Assembly (NCBI GenBank): GCA_015065295.1 | Contig: SVQN01000016.1 | Location: 1-42,241 of the forward strand | DNA: 42,241 nucleotides | Source: Oscillospiraceae bacterium | Lineage (GTDB): Bacteria > Bacillota > Clostridia > Oscillospirales > CAG-272 | Direction of reading: 5' to 3' | Shown here: positions 1-7,755 of the stretch, piece after piece | Layout: every line of letters begins with the position of its first letter | Numbering within the stretch: the stretch's first letter is position 1 | The notes under the pieces: model-generated | Told to the model about the DNA's origin: nothing | The model's database searches: none | The model's input: the letters and a program-made list of their open reading frames with translations, nothing else | Translations under genes and position numbers: made by a program

Positions 1-2012
1 ACAACGGGTTCTTCTACAACAGTTTCTTCTACAACTTCTTCAACAACAGGTTCTTCTACTACGGGTTCTTCAACAACAGGTTCTTCTACAACCGGTTCTT
101 CAACAACCGGTGCTTCTTCAACTACAGGAGCTTCTTCTACAACGGGAGCTGCGGGAACTTCGGTGAGAATTTCAGCAGAAAGGTTGTTGGTAGAGGAGAA
201 GAGAAGGAGGTCTTCGCCAGCGAGAACTGCTGCGGGAGTACCGTTTGCACCGTCGTATGCCTTTGCAGCATCTTCGGATTCAAAGAATGCGATGTATGCG
301 ATGTCAATTGCGTCGCCGTCCTGAATCTGTGCGCCGCCGGAATTTGCTTCTGCGTCACGGTTGGGTTCCATAACGTCAAAACGGAAGCCGAGACCGAGGG
401 AGTCAGCCCAGATGGAGGTGAGGGTGGTGGTTTCGCTTACGGAAGTAAGGTCAACAACGATGGTTTCCCACTGCTGAGTGTGGTTCCACTTTACGGGGAT
501 GAAGGGTTCTGCTGCGGGAGAGATGTAGATCTGACCGGTGATGGTGTTGCCTTCATTGTCCTTTTCGGTGATGGTGCGGTACTTGATCTGAGCCCAGGTA
601 ACAACGGAGGGGTCAAAGTCAAATACGTTTTCATAGTTTGCGTACGGGTCATTGCCGCTTGCTACATAGTGAGCGTATTCAAACGCGCCTTCAACCGGAG
701 CTTCTGCTGCGGGAGCTTCGGTGGTAGCTGCTGCTGCGCCGTAAGTGGGGTTGGAGCCGTCCTTAGCCTTACCGTAAAGTTCAACTTCGGAAACGTCGCC
801 GTGCTGCATATAGTTGATGTAACGGAAGTAACGATAACCGGTGTTAGCGTCTGCGTCCATGTCAGCGGTGCAGTCGATGTAGGTGATTTCTGCTGCTGCG
901 CCGTTAGCATTGTAGAAGAGTTCTACGGAGTCTTCGAATTCAGGGTCGTTGGATGCTTCGATGGTAGCACCGTCGAAACGGTCTGCCCAGTTGTCACGGG
1001 GACGGATAACGATCTTGGTGAGGATCATTTCTTCACCAGCGTCGATACCGCACCAGTCAACGGAAGCGGTAGCCGGGTCAAAGAAGGTAGCCGGGTCGCC
1101 GTCGAATGCGGATGCACGGCCGGAACCAGCGGTGCCGTCCCAACCGAGTTCGGAACCGATGAGTTCGCCTGCGATGAGAACGGAGTCAGCCGGAACGTCA
1201 GTACCGGAAGACGGGTATGCTGCCGGGAGAGCGGATGCGGTAGCTGCTGCTGCGGGAGCTGCTGCTTCGGTGGTAGCTGCTGCTGCGCCTGCACCGGTGA
1301 TGGTGTTGGCATCAGTACGGGTGGTGTTTGCCTTGTATTCAGCTTCGGTACCGAGGAATACCCATGCACCCTTCTTGTGGGATACAGAGAGTTCGAGGTC
1401 GCCGAAGAATACGTTTTCTACTGCTACAACAGCGTCTGCGATCGGAATATCCGCGCAGGCAGCTACGAGCTTTGCAGTAACGTCAGAGGATACGGAACCC
1501 ATCGGAAGGGTTGCGTAGTCGAGGTTCATGGTGATGTTTTCGTATTCACCGGTCATAACGCCGGTTTCGTCTACGAGTTCAACTGCACGGCAGTTGTTGC
1601 CCATGAGCATACCGATTGCGCCTGCGTTGAGAGCGTTTTCGGACTTAACGGTGAAGGTGGAGTCGCCGCGTACGGTGAGAGCGAGCTTGCCTTCAACTTC
1701 TGCCGGGAACCATTCGGGCTTGGTGCCGAGGTTGCAGAGAACAACTTCGTACCAACCGGACTTCAGGTTTGCCATTGCGTTTTCTTCAAGGAAGGTACCG
1801 TCAGCGAGCTGAGCGATATTGTGGCCGGCAACGGTGCCGTCTTCGAACCAGATACCCTGGGTGGTCTTGTCGTACATTGCAAGAGCCGGGCTCCAGTATT
1901 CGCCATCAGATTCGTCGTAGGTGTAGTAACCTGCGTCGTTGATAGCACTTGCGCCGATCGCAAGGGTAGCTACCATAGCTACTGCGAGCAGCATGCTGAG
2001 AAACTTTTTCAT
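1..2012 (-). CDS. Secreted discoidin-domain protein with Val-Glu-Pro tail (partial, C-terminus off the left edge)
   Basis: The reading frame is open from the ATG at 2012 to the window edge, giving 670 residues with no stop. GGAGGAAA lies just upstream of the ATG. Residues 1-23 form a signal peptide (MKKFLSMLLAVAMVATLAIG then ASA). Residues about 24-235 match nothing I recognise. Ala/Thr-rich linkers lie near 237-267 and 420-435. Residues about 280-412 look like an F5/8 type C (discoidin) carbohydrate-binding domain: Gly-Arg-Ala-Ser-Ala-Phe-Asp-Gly-Asp near the start, YRYFRYIN late, and ending in VSEVELYGK. A second Asp-rich domain spans about 440-600. From about 615 onward the chain is a tandem repeat of P-V-V-E-E units that runs off the window. 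The protein is most likely exported and binds glycan or the cell surface; the acidic tail may be a spacer to an anchor not seen here. No catalytic motif was found. Confidence 0.85.
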   Translation of the reverse strand, partial: MKKFLSMLLAVAMVATLAIGASAINDAGYYTYDESDGEYWSPALAMYDKTTQGIWFEDGTVAGHNIAQLADGTFLEENAMANLKSGWYEVVLCNLGTKPEWFPAEVEGKLALTVRGDSTFTVKSENALNAGAIGMLMGNNCRAVELVDETGVMTGEYENITMNLDYATLPMGSVSSDVTAKLVAACADIPIADAVVAVENVFFGDLELSVSHKKGAWVFLGTEAEYKANTTRTDANTITGAGAAAATTEAAAPAAAATASALPAAYPSSGTDVPADSVLIAGELIGSELGWDGTAGSGRASAFDGDPATFFDPATASVDWCGIDAGEEMILTKIVIRPRDNWADRFDGATIEASNDPEFEDSVELFYNANGAAAEITYIDCTADMDADANTGYRYFRYINYMQHGDVSEVELYGKAKDGSNPTYGAAAATTEAPAAEAPVEGAFEYAHYVASGNDPYANYENVFDFDPSVVTWAQIKYRTITEKDNEGNTITGQIYISPAAEPFIPVKWNHTQQWETIVVDLTSVSETTTLTSIWADSLGLGFRFDVMEPNRDAEANSGGAQIQDGDAIDIAYIAFFESEDAAKAYDGANGTPAAVLAGEDLLLFSSTNNLSAEILTEVPAAPVVEEAPVVEEAPVVEEPVVEEPVVEEPVVEEPVVEEVVEETVVEEPV

Positions 2013-2089
2013 TGTTTCCTCCATTTTGAAAGATAAAATGATACAAATACACACCGGGATTGCAGCAGTCCCCGCGCATATTTTACTTC

Positions 2090-2118
2090 ATTATAGCAAA
2101 CTTCCGCGCGGAATACAA
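2090..2118 (-). promoter_or_regulatory. Promoter of the secreted discoidin-domain gene
   Basis: On the minus strand TTGTAT (2113-2118) and TATAAT (2090-2095) are separated by 17 bases, about 80 bases upstream of the ATG at 2012. Confidence 0.6.
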
Positions 2119-2143
2119 GTCGGTTCGGCAAAATAAACGAGAG

Positions 2144-2177
2144 AAAAAAACGCAGAACTGTAAAATCCCGCGTTTTT
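2144..2177 (-). terminator. Terminator after the P-II-like gene
   Basis: Read on the minus strand, AAAAACGC (2170-2177) and GCGTTTTT (2146-2153) pair across a 16-base loop and are followed by T residues. It lies about 40 bases after the P-II-like stop codon. Confidence 0.6.
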
Positions 2178-2215
2178 CCACCAAATTTGACGAATTCCTC
2201 AGCCGTTTGAGCCGT

Positions 2216-2911
2216 TCAGTCCTCATCCTCGATGAGCTTGAATCCGGCGGTATCGTTGATCGGAAGCGTGAAAACAAGCGAATTTGCTTCCGTGTCCGCA
2301 CCGGCGTGCTGCATGATGGCGCGCATGATGTCCTTCTTGTTCTTGCTGCGCGCAACGATAAACACCATTTCCTTTTCCGCAGCAATGGACAGGCCGAAGA
2401 ATTTCTTCGCGCTCATGGCACCGGTTCCCTTCGCGTGAACAACGGTTCCGCCCGCAGCACCGGCCGCACGCGCTGCATCCATCACCATATCGGTGCATCC
2501 GCCGGAGCAGATTGTGATAATAAGTTCGTATTTGGATTCCATGGATTCCTCCAATTTTGTATCAGTAGCTGTCGTAGAATTTTCTTCTGCATCCGCCGGA
2601 GCAAGTGCCGCCGCCGTATAGCTTCCCGCACTGGAGAAGGGGACGGACACCGCAATTCCGCGGTCGGGCATATCAATTTTCATTTCACTGGAGAGCTTCC
2701 GCATCAGCTTCCGCCGCAGGACGGTGTCGGCGAAGGTGATCGAAATCATCTTTTCCGTTGCCTCCAGCCCCATCATGGACAGCAGGCTTTTCCGTGCCGT
2801 CCCGTTTGCCACCGTGCTCATGACCACCGAACATCCGTATTTCTCAAAAAATTCCGAAAACTGTTCGCTGTCGATCCGGCGGCTGATGGTAATTATCATA
2901 TTCAGTTCCAT
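2216..2911 (-). CDS. Double-domain P-II-like (GlnB-type) regulatory protein
   Basis: This 231-residue protein is twice the usual length of P-II (about 110). It appears to be two P-II-like ferredoxin-fold halves. The first (about 1-95) begins MELNMIITISRR; the second (about 127-231) begins YELIITICSGGCTDMVMDAA. The second half carries GTVVHAKGTG where P-II proteins have the T-loop. A linker rich in Ala, Thr and Glu joins them. The canonical uridylylated tyrosine of GlnB is not seen. P-II proteins sense ATP/ADP and 2-oxoglutarate and gate membrane transporters; the gene lies downstream of a DUF1538 membrane protein on the same strand, a pairing I recall from other Firmicutes. An inferred role is a small-molecule sensor controlling that protein. 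The start ATG at 2911 follows AGAGGT. The spacer to the DUF1538 gene is occupied by a repeat element. Confidence 0.75.
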   Translation of the reverse strand: MELNMIITISRRIDSEQFSEFFEKYGCSVVMSTVANGTARKSLLSMMGLEATEKMISITFADTVLRRKLMRKLSSEMKIDMPDRGIAVSVPFSSAGSYTAAALAPADAEENSTTATDTKLEESMESKYELIITICSGGCTDMVMDAARAAGAAGGTVVHAKGTGAMSAKKFFGLSIAAEKEMVFIVARSKNKKDIMRAIMQHAGADTEANSLVFTLPINDTAGFKLIEDED

Positions 2912-3031
2912 AGATTACCTCTGTTTTCTCTTACAAAGTATAGCAAGTGCAAGGATACGGTTCGGGGGATACGGTCGCTTTTTGAAAAAAGCTCCGCAAA
3001 AACTTTCAATCTGTGTTGACATTTGGTACAG

Positions 3032-3542
3032 TTGGTATGGGAGAGAAGGGGAAATGGGAATATTCCGTGGAGTACGGCTGAAATTTGTTTCGCCCGCTGA
3101 CGTAGAGCAGTAAAAACTATGAGAAATAGGAGAGCGACTTCTCAAAACTCCGTTTTGTTCAGCACAGGTCACTTCCGTCTCCGTGATACAGTACGCCCTG
3201 TTCAAATTCAGCTACATTTACTTGGGCTTCCGCACGCCGTGGCTCGGTCGCCGTGCGTGCTTTCGTTAGTGCAAACCGTATGTCAGCCGACCAAATTGCC
3301 GAAAAGCGCGGACGGCGGGATAGCCAAGCCGCGCGGATGCTGACGAACCGTAGATGAATTCAATAGTGGCGTACTACATCGTGCAGTCGAAAACCGGCGT
3401 GGGAAGTCAGGGTCTTGGCGGAGCCTGACTTCCCCAAAACGATTTTCGTGGAAATTCAAACCAGCATCATGTCAGCAGGTCTAACAAATTTCAGCTTCAC
3501 GAACCGGTATATTTCAAAAAAATCCCCTCTCCACCATATCAG
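3032..3542. repeat. Element E: about 510 bp MITE-like element with long imperfect terminal inverted repeats
   Basis: The left arm (3032-3113) and the right arm (3461-3542) are imperfect inverted repeats of about 80 bp. The best matching stretch is GCTGAAATTTGTT followed by CCxGCTGAC; the outermost stretch is GGTATGG/GATATGG then GAGA and GGGGA. Inside, 3401-3411 and 3424-3434 form a perfect 11 bp hairpin (GGGAAGTCAGG/CCTGACTTCCC) with no T-run. Short open frames are present in several phases, but none has a ribosome site, so I read them as non-coding. It fills the gap between two genes that are expected to be neighbours. Confidence 0.6.
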
Positions 3543-3582
3543 CCAAACAAACCGGCTACAACAGATTAAAGTTCTTTGCACA

Positions 3583-3600
3583 GCTTTCTTTTAAGAAAGC
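3583..3600. other. Small perfect hairpin downstream of the DUF1538 gene
   Basis: GCTTTCTT and AAGAAAGC pair with a two-base loop. No clear T-run follows on the minus strand, so termination is uncertain. It is the only structure in 3543-3645. Confidence 0.35.
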
Positions 3601-3645
3601 GCGTTTCCCCTGCACTTAAAATCCGCACACACAACATTTTGTCAC

Positions 3646-5202
3646 TCACATTTCAATAATATCGTCGTCCACTTCCAGAATCGCAACATCGGGTTCTTCG
3701 ACAGCCGGTTCTTCGGCCGCCTTCTTTTTCAGCTTCAGCTTGTAGATCAGACCGAGTACCTGAATGGCGATCAGGGGAGTCATGGCAACCATGGCAACCA
3801 CGCCGAACGCGTCTTCGACCACGTTGCCGCCGACCGCTTCGCAGATGCCGATGGTGAACGGCAGAAGGAAGGTCGCCGTCATGGGACCGGACGCAACGCC
3901 GCCCGAGTCAAACGCGATGGAGACGAAAATGTCGGGAACAAAGAACGACAGCGTCATGGCGATGGCGTAGCCGGGGAGAATCATCGTGTAGATGGAAACG
4001 CCGGTGAGCGCACGCAGGATCGCCAGACCGACCGACGCCGCAACGCCGAGACCGAGGGTCGTGAACAGTGCCTTGCGCGGGATTGCACCTGCGGTGATCT
4101 CTTCGACCTGCTTCGTCAGGACGTGTACCGCCGGTTCCGCCGATACGATGAAGTAACCGATCAGCATCCCGATCGGAATCGCCAGCCATGCGTACCACGT
4201 TCCGCCGAGAACGCCGCCGATGTAGGTACCGATCGGCATGAACCCGACGTTCACGCCGGTCAGGAAGAGAACAAGACCGATGTATGTATAAAGTACACCC
4301 ACGGTGATCGTCACCAGGGATTCGCGCTTCATGCGTGCGAAGATCGCCTGATAGATCAGGAAGAAAATGTAGATCGGGCTGACTGCCATCGCCACTTCCT
4401 TCGCGTAATGGGGGATCATCACGACAAACGAAGTGAACATCGACCGGGAGTCCTCCGCAATCTGAAAGACTTCGCTTTCATAGTCAGAGCCCCCTGCCCC
4501 GAACAGAAGTCCGAGGATCATGACGGAGAGAATCGGGCCGACCGAGCAGAGAGCAACGAGACCGAAGCTGTCGCCGCCGGCCTTGCTGTCCGAACGGATG
4601 GATGCAACACCGAGACCGAGTGCCATAATGAACGGAACCGTCATCGGACCGGTCGTGACCCCGCCGGAGTCAAAGGATACGGCAAGGAAGTCCGGAGAAA
4701 TGAAAAAAGACAGCCCGAAGACCAGAGCATAGAAAATCATCAGCAGCGTACGCAGTCTGATGGCAAACAGGATACGCAGCATGGCGATCACCAGAAAAAT
4801 ACCGACGCCGATGCCGACCGAAACGATCAGCGTGAAATTCGGAATGGCGGGAATCTGGTTGGCGAGAACGGTCAGGTCGGGTTCGGAGATCGTCACCATC
4901 AGACCGACGATGAACGATACGATGATGATTAATACGATATTCCGGGATTTTGTCATACTCTGACCGACGTATTCACCCATCGGGGTCATCGCCGTTTCGG
5001 AACCGAGGGTGAAGAGTGCCATTCCGACCACCAGCATGACCGCGCCGAGCAGGAAGGTCGGAATCATCCCCGAAGGAATCGGCGCGACCGTGAAGGTCAG
5101 AAGAAGCACGATGATCGTGACGGGAGCGACGGAGGAAATCGCCTCCATCAGTTTTTCGAGCAGTTTGCTGTACAGCGTTTTCCGGTAGCCGAACATGGGC
5201 AT
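3646..5202 (-). CDS. DUF1538 (PF07556) polytopic membrane protein
   Basis: 518 residues, mostly hydrophobic, with roughly a dozen membrane segments. The protein is an internal duplication: SFDSGGVTTGPMTVPFIMA near residue 176 and AFDSGGVASGPMTATFLLPF near residue 429 are the same motif in each half, as in the DUF1538 family, whose members are putative permeases of unknown substrate. The C-terminus is a cytoplasmic tail rich in Glu, Asp and Val. The frame is open to a TTG at 5223, but AAGGAGG at 5211-5218 points to the ATG at 5202, one base after the stop of the upstream exonuclease gene, so the two are translationally coupled. The downstream P-II-like gene on the same strand suggests ligand-gated control. 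The substrate is unknown. Confidence 0.85.
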   Translation of the reverse strand: MPMFGYRKTLYSKLLEKLMEAISSVAPVTIIVLLLTFTVAPIPSGMIPTFLLGAVMLVVGMALFTLGSETAMTPMGEYVGQSMTKSRNIVLIIIVSFIVGLMVTISEPDLTVLANQIPAIPNFTLIVSVGIGVGIFLVIAMLRILFAIRLRTLLMIFYALVFGLSFFISPDFLAVSFDSGGVTTGPMTVPFIMALGLGVASIRSDSKAGGDSFGLVALCSVGPILSVMILGLLFGAGGSDYESEVFQIAEDSRSMFTSFVVMIPHYAKEVAMAVSPIYIFFLIYQAIFARMKRESLVTITVGVLYTYIGLVLFLTGVNVGFMPIGTYIGGVLGGTWYAWLAIPIGMLIGYFIVSAEPAVHVLTKQVEEITAGAIPRKALFTTLGLGVAASVGLAILRALTGVSIYTMILPGYAIAMTLSFFVPDIFVSIAFDSGGVASGPMTATFLLPFTIGICEAVGGNVVEDAFGVVAMVAMTPLIAIQVLGLIYKLKLKKKAAEEPAVEEPDVAILEVDDDIIEM

Positions 5203-5203
5203 A

Positions 5204-6097
5204 TCACGGTTCCTCCTTTGCAACAGATGCCGCCGCCATCATCCGCATGGCATCGTCAAGACAGTCCATGCAGAAGCTCATGGTTTCTCTGGGGCGGATA
5301 TAGTTCAGACGAAGCTCGTCTGTCGGACACGGTAAAGGGGCGTTTCCGTCGAGCAGAATCAGACGGCGGTTGAGAAGCAGACGTTCCCTTGCCTCCCCGA
5401 CCGCGCGCCGGATTGCGGGACGTTCGATTTCCTCGGTACGTTCCATCAGAGCGGTCAGACTGCCGAATTTTGCAAGAAGAGCGGCGGCGTTTTTGGGGCC
5501 GACACCGGGCACACCGACGATGTTGTCGGATTTGTCACCTACCAGACATTTCCAGTCAGCAAACTGGGAGGGTTCCACGCCGTATTTCTGCCGCACGGTC
5601 GGCGGAGTGACGAGGGTGCTGTCGAATCCGTGGTAATTGAGGATCGACACCTGTTCGGAAACGAGCTGCCAGTAGTCGCGGTCGGTGGACATGATGATAA
5701 TATCGAAGTCTTCCGCGCACTGCATCGCGTAGGAAGCGATCACATCGTCCGCCTCGCAGCCGTGGATTTCGGCATACGGGATATTCATGCGCGTCAGCGC
5801 GGCATAAATCGCGGGGAGCTGGGTAAACGGGCATTCCTCCGGTGCCATTTCGCTGTAGTCGGGACGGTTGGCCTTGTAGTCCTCGTCCAGTTCGCGCCGG
5901 TCGCCGCAGTCGGGCGAGTCAAAGGAAACAAACACGCGGTTCGGCTGAACCATCCGCAGCACCTTGTCGATGGCGCAGACAAAGCCGTAGAGCGCGTTGT
6001 ACTTCACCCCTTCGGGGCTGTAAAAATTGTCCGGCATTCCGTAGAACATCCGGAACAGCAGGTTATGTCCGTCGATCAGCAGCAGTCGTTCTCGCAT
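5204..6097 (-). CDS. Free-standing 5'-3' exonuclease (FEN/PolI N-terminal family)
   Basis: 297 residues, the length of the isolated 5'-nuclease domain of DNA polymerase I, with no polymerase part. All metal-site signatures are visible: D9 in LLLIDG, the arch with DEDYKANR (about 71-78), EADD at 115-118, STDRD with D139 and D141, and LVGDKSDN with D188 and D191. A helix-hairpin-helix (NIVGVPGVGPKNAAALL, about 192-208) follows. It is expected to remove 5' flaps or RNA primers and act in repair. GAGGATATC precedes the ATG at 6097. It is the first gene of a two-gene unit with the DUF1538 protein, one base apart, a combination with no obvious functional link. Confidence 0.93.
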   Translation of the reverse strand: MRERLLLIDGHNLLFRMFYGMPDNFYSPEGVKYNALYGFVCAIDKVLRMVQPNRVFVSFDSPDCGDRRELDEDYKANRPDYSEMAPEECPFTQLPAIYAALTRMNIPYAEIHGCEADDVIASYAMQCAEDFDIIIMSTDRDYWQLVSEQVSILNYHGFDSTLVTPPTVRQKYGVEPSQFADWKCLVGDKSDNIVGVPGVGPKNAAALLAKFGSLTALMERTEEIERPAIRRAVGEARERLLLNRRLILLDGNAPLPCPTDELRLNYIRPRETMSFCMDCLDDAMRMMAAASVAKEEP

Positions 6098-6139
6098 GAT
6101 ATCCTCAAACTTTCTTCATATTTATTAACAATCGTATGT

Positions 6140-6168
6140 ATTATATCATACCCTGTTTCGAAATGCAA
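6140..6168 (-). promoter_or_regulatory. Promoter of the exonuclease-DUF1538 unit
   Basis: On the minus strand TTGCAT (6163-6168) and TATAAT (6140-6145) are 17 bases apart, with a TG one base before the -10 box. It lies about 45 bases upstream of the start codon. Confidence 0.75.
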
Positions 6169-6228
6169 GGTTATTTCCAACAAGATTTCTGGGTTATTCC
6201 CCGCAGATTTTTCTGCCGCGATAAATCA

Positions 6229-6258
6229 ATAAAAAAGCAACGGTTGTTTCCGTTGCTT
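6229..6258 (-). terminator. Terminator after the toxin-antitoxin pair
   Basis: On the minus strand AAGCAACGG (6250-6258) and CCGTTGCTT (6235-6243) pair with a 6-base loop, followed by a T-run (6229-6234). It sits about 15 bases after the toxin stop. Confidence 0.85.
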
Positions 6259-6273
6259 ATACTTACATACAGT

Positions 6274-6531
6274 TTAATCCTCATAATGTCCCTTGCAGCT
6301 GAGAATATACAGATTTCCGGATTCAAATGTGTAAACAAGGCGGTTTGTGTCATCAATCCGGCGGCTCCATGCTTTCCGATGCTTCAGCTGCTCCGGTTTG
6401 CCGATCCCGTCTCCAAGCGGATCACGTTCGATATCCCGAATAAGCTGGTTGATGCGCTTCAGCGTTTTCTTATCCTGACTTTGCCAGTACAGATACTCAT
6501 CCCACGCATCGTCCGACCATACTTTATTCAT
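6274..6531 (-). CDS. yoeB: YoeB/Txe-family mRNA interferase toxin
   Basis: 85 residues from the ATG at 6531, the same length as E. coli YoeB, beginning MNKVWSDDAWDEYLYWQSQD. The catalytic set known for YoeB is present: E47 in GKPE, R64 in NRLVY, and the C-terminal H82-Y83 in KGHYED. YoeB is a RelE-fold endoribonuclease that cleaves mRNA in the ribosomal A site. The ATG at 6540 would give three extra residues, but the family start fits 6531. The start overlaps the antitoxin end by 8 bases, the usual coupling that keeps toxin synthesis below antitoxin. All catalytic residues are intact, so the toxin is probably active. Confidence 0.93.
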   Translation of the reverse strand: MNKVWSDDAWDEYLYWQSQDKKTLKRINQLIRDIERDPLGDGIGKPEQLKHRKAWSRRIDDTNRLVYTFESGNLYILSCKGHYED

Positions 6532-6778
6532 CGTCGTCAACCTCGATCAATTCGTGAACAGTGCCGCCACCCCGGGCAATCTGTTCAAGACCGCGGTCAA
6601 TTTTTGCGAGATATTCCGCATTCCGAAGGCGTTTCTGAATCTCATTCCATTCTTCCATACTAATCATAACAATGTTCTGCTCCGATTCCCGTTCCAGCAC
6701 AAGAGGTTCCTTGTTGGAAACCCGATCAAAAAACGCCTTCATGGAATCACAGAACGTGGAATATTTAACCGATGTCAT
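6524..6778 (-). CDS. yefM: Phd/YefM-family antitoxin
   Basis: 84 residues. The N-terminal part (MTSVKYSTFCDSMKAFFDRV) is the Phd/YefM DNA-binding fold. The middle carries IVMISMEEWNEIQ, typical of the family, and the acidic tail (ELIEVDDDE) would wrap the toxin. A GTG at 6787 is in frame, but GGGAGG lies between it and the ATG at 6778, so 6778 is the start. The protein should neutralise the downstream YoeB and repress the shared promoter. An AT-rich TATTAAT stretch around the -10 region could be the operator; this is inference. Confidence 0.93.
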   Translation of the reverse strand: MTSVKYSTFCDSMKAFFDRVSNKEPLVLERESEQNIVMISMEEWNEIQKRLRNAEYLAKIDRGLEQIARGGGTVHELIEVDDDE

Positions 6779-6808
6779 GCTGTACACCTCCCGATCATAT
6801 TCATTAAT

Positions 6809-6837
6809 ATTATACCATATCCCGTCCGGAAATGCAA
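6809..6837 (-). promoter_or_regulatory. Promoter of the YefM-YoeB pair
   Basis: On the minus strand TTGCAT (6832-6837) and TATAAT (6809-6814) are 17 bases apart. The -10 box overlaps an AT-rich stretch that could bind the antitoxin. Confidence 0.75.
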
Positions 6838-6850
6838 GGAAATTCCTGAC

Positions 6851-6881
6851 AAAAAACTCTCCCGCAATGACGAGAGAGTTT
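6851..6881 (-). terminator. Terminator after the ferritin-BFD unit
   Basis: On the minus strand AAACTCTC (6874-6881) pairs with GAGAGTTT (6854-6861), followed by a T-run. It begins about 10 bases after the stop of the BFD-like gene. Confidence 0.85.
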
Positions 6882-6890
6882 GAAGCCGTT

Positions 6891-7109
6891 TTAGATTCTT
6901 TCGTGACCCATCAGAATTTCCGAGATCACGTCGAGCACCTTGTCGTGGCATCCGCCGCATCCGGTGGAGCAGTGCGTGACCTTCTTGACATCCTCGAACG
7001 CCGCCAGAACGTTGTCGAACTTCTTGTTCTGATGAAGCGCGTCCGCGATATCGAAATACGTTACCTTCTTGCAGTTGCAGATGGTATAATTTTCCTTCAT
7101 ATCAGCCAT
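6891..7109 (-). CDS. BFD-like [2Fe-2S]-binding protein
   Basis: 72 residues. Cysteines C11, C13, C47, C51 and C54 (ICNCKK and HCSTGCGGC) match the C-x-C ... C-x-x-C pattern of the bacterioferritin-associated ferredoxin / NifU-middle [2Fe-2S] fold; one extra cysteine (C47) is present. AAGGAG precedes the ATG. The gene lies 13 bases after ferritin in the same transcript. Bfd supplies electrons to reduce and release iron from the ferritin core. Here the partner is a non-haem ferritin rather than a bacterioferritin, so the analogous role is inferred. Confidence 0.85.
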   Translation of the reverse strand: MADMKENYTICNCKKVTYFDIADALHQNKKFDNVLAAFEDVKKVTHCSTGCGGCHDKVLDVISEILMGHERI

Positions 7110-7122
7110 GGCGTTCTCCTTC

Positions 7123-7635
7123 TTACAGTACCAGCGACGGTGCGGCGTATACGCGGGCTGCCAGTTCCTGGTTCAGCATATACAGGCTCTTCGGGTCGGA
7201 GCCGTACAGTTCCATCTTGGAAATCAGGTCGTTGGCGTTCTTTTCTTCTTCGCCCTGTTCCTTTACGAACCAGTCGAGGAACTGCATGGTGCGGAAATCG
7301 CGGACTTCGTACGCAGCGGCGTAGATGTCGTTGATGAGGGAGGTGACGTAGATTTCGTGCTTCAGACCGGCCTTGAGAGCGTCCATGTCGGTGTTCAGCT
7401 CAACGTCCGGCTTGTCGATGGCTTCGAGAGTCACCTTTTCGTCGTTGTTCAGCAGGTAGCGGTAGAACAGCATCGCGTGGTCGCGTTCTTCCTGAGCCTG
7501 CACCATGTACCAGTTGGCGAAGCCGTCGAGGGAACGGTCGTCATAGTAGTTGGAGAAATCGAGATAGAGATAAGCGGAATAGAATTCCTTGTTGACCTGC
7601 TGGTTGAGCAGATCGCGCACTTTGGGGTTCAGCAT
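7123..7635 (-). CDS. Non-haem ferritin (iron storage)
   Basis: 170 residues, normal for FtnA-type ferritin. The ferroxidase residues fall at canonical positions: E17, E50, H53, E94, Q127 and E130. The four-helix pattern is clear (MVQAQEERDHAMLFYRYL and FLDWFVKEQGEEEKNANDL). It should oxidise ferrous iron and store it as ferric mineral in a 24-mer in the cytoplasm, and protect from oxygen. AGGAGG precedes the ATG. It is first in the transcript with the BFD-like protein. No Fur-box-like palindrome was identified with confidence. Confidence 0.96.
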   Translation of the reverse strand: MLNPKVRDLLNQQVNKEFYSAYLYLDFSNYYDDRSLDGFANWYMVQAQEERDHAMLFYRYLLNNDEKVTLEAIDKPDVELNTDMDALKAGLKHEIYVTSLINDIYAAAYEVRDFRTMQFLDWFVKEQGEEEKNANDLISKMELYGSDPKSLYMLNQELAARVYAAPSLVL

Positions 7636-7683
7636 GATATGTCCTCCTTGGGGATAAAGATTCGGTCGGTTGACTGTGGATAT

Positions 7684-7712
7684 ATTATAGCAAAATCTCC
7701 GGAAAAATGCAA
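7684..7712 (-). promoter_or_regulatory. Ferritin promoter
   Basis: On the minus strand TTGCAT (7707-7712) and TATAAT (7684-7689) are 17 bases apart. The spacer contains TTTTCCGGA, also present in the spacer of the SGNH hydrolase promoter. Confidence 0.75.
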
Positions 7713-7755
7713 GAGGGAATTCTTGAATTCAAACAGACCTCCCTGCTGTTCCCTC

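Noticed and set aside
480-2036. Long plus-strand open frame of 518 codons
   Set aside because: It is antisense to the secreted protein, rich in Cys and Val in a way typical of a shadow frame, and has no ribosome site.
3119-3343. 74-codon frame in element E
   Set aside because: Frames of similar length exist in other phases over the same DNA, and there is no ribosome site; the DNA looks like a repeat.
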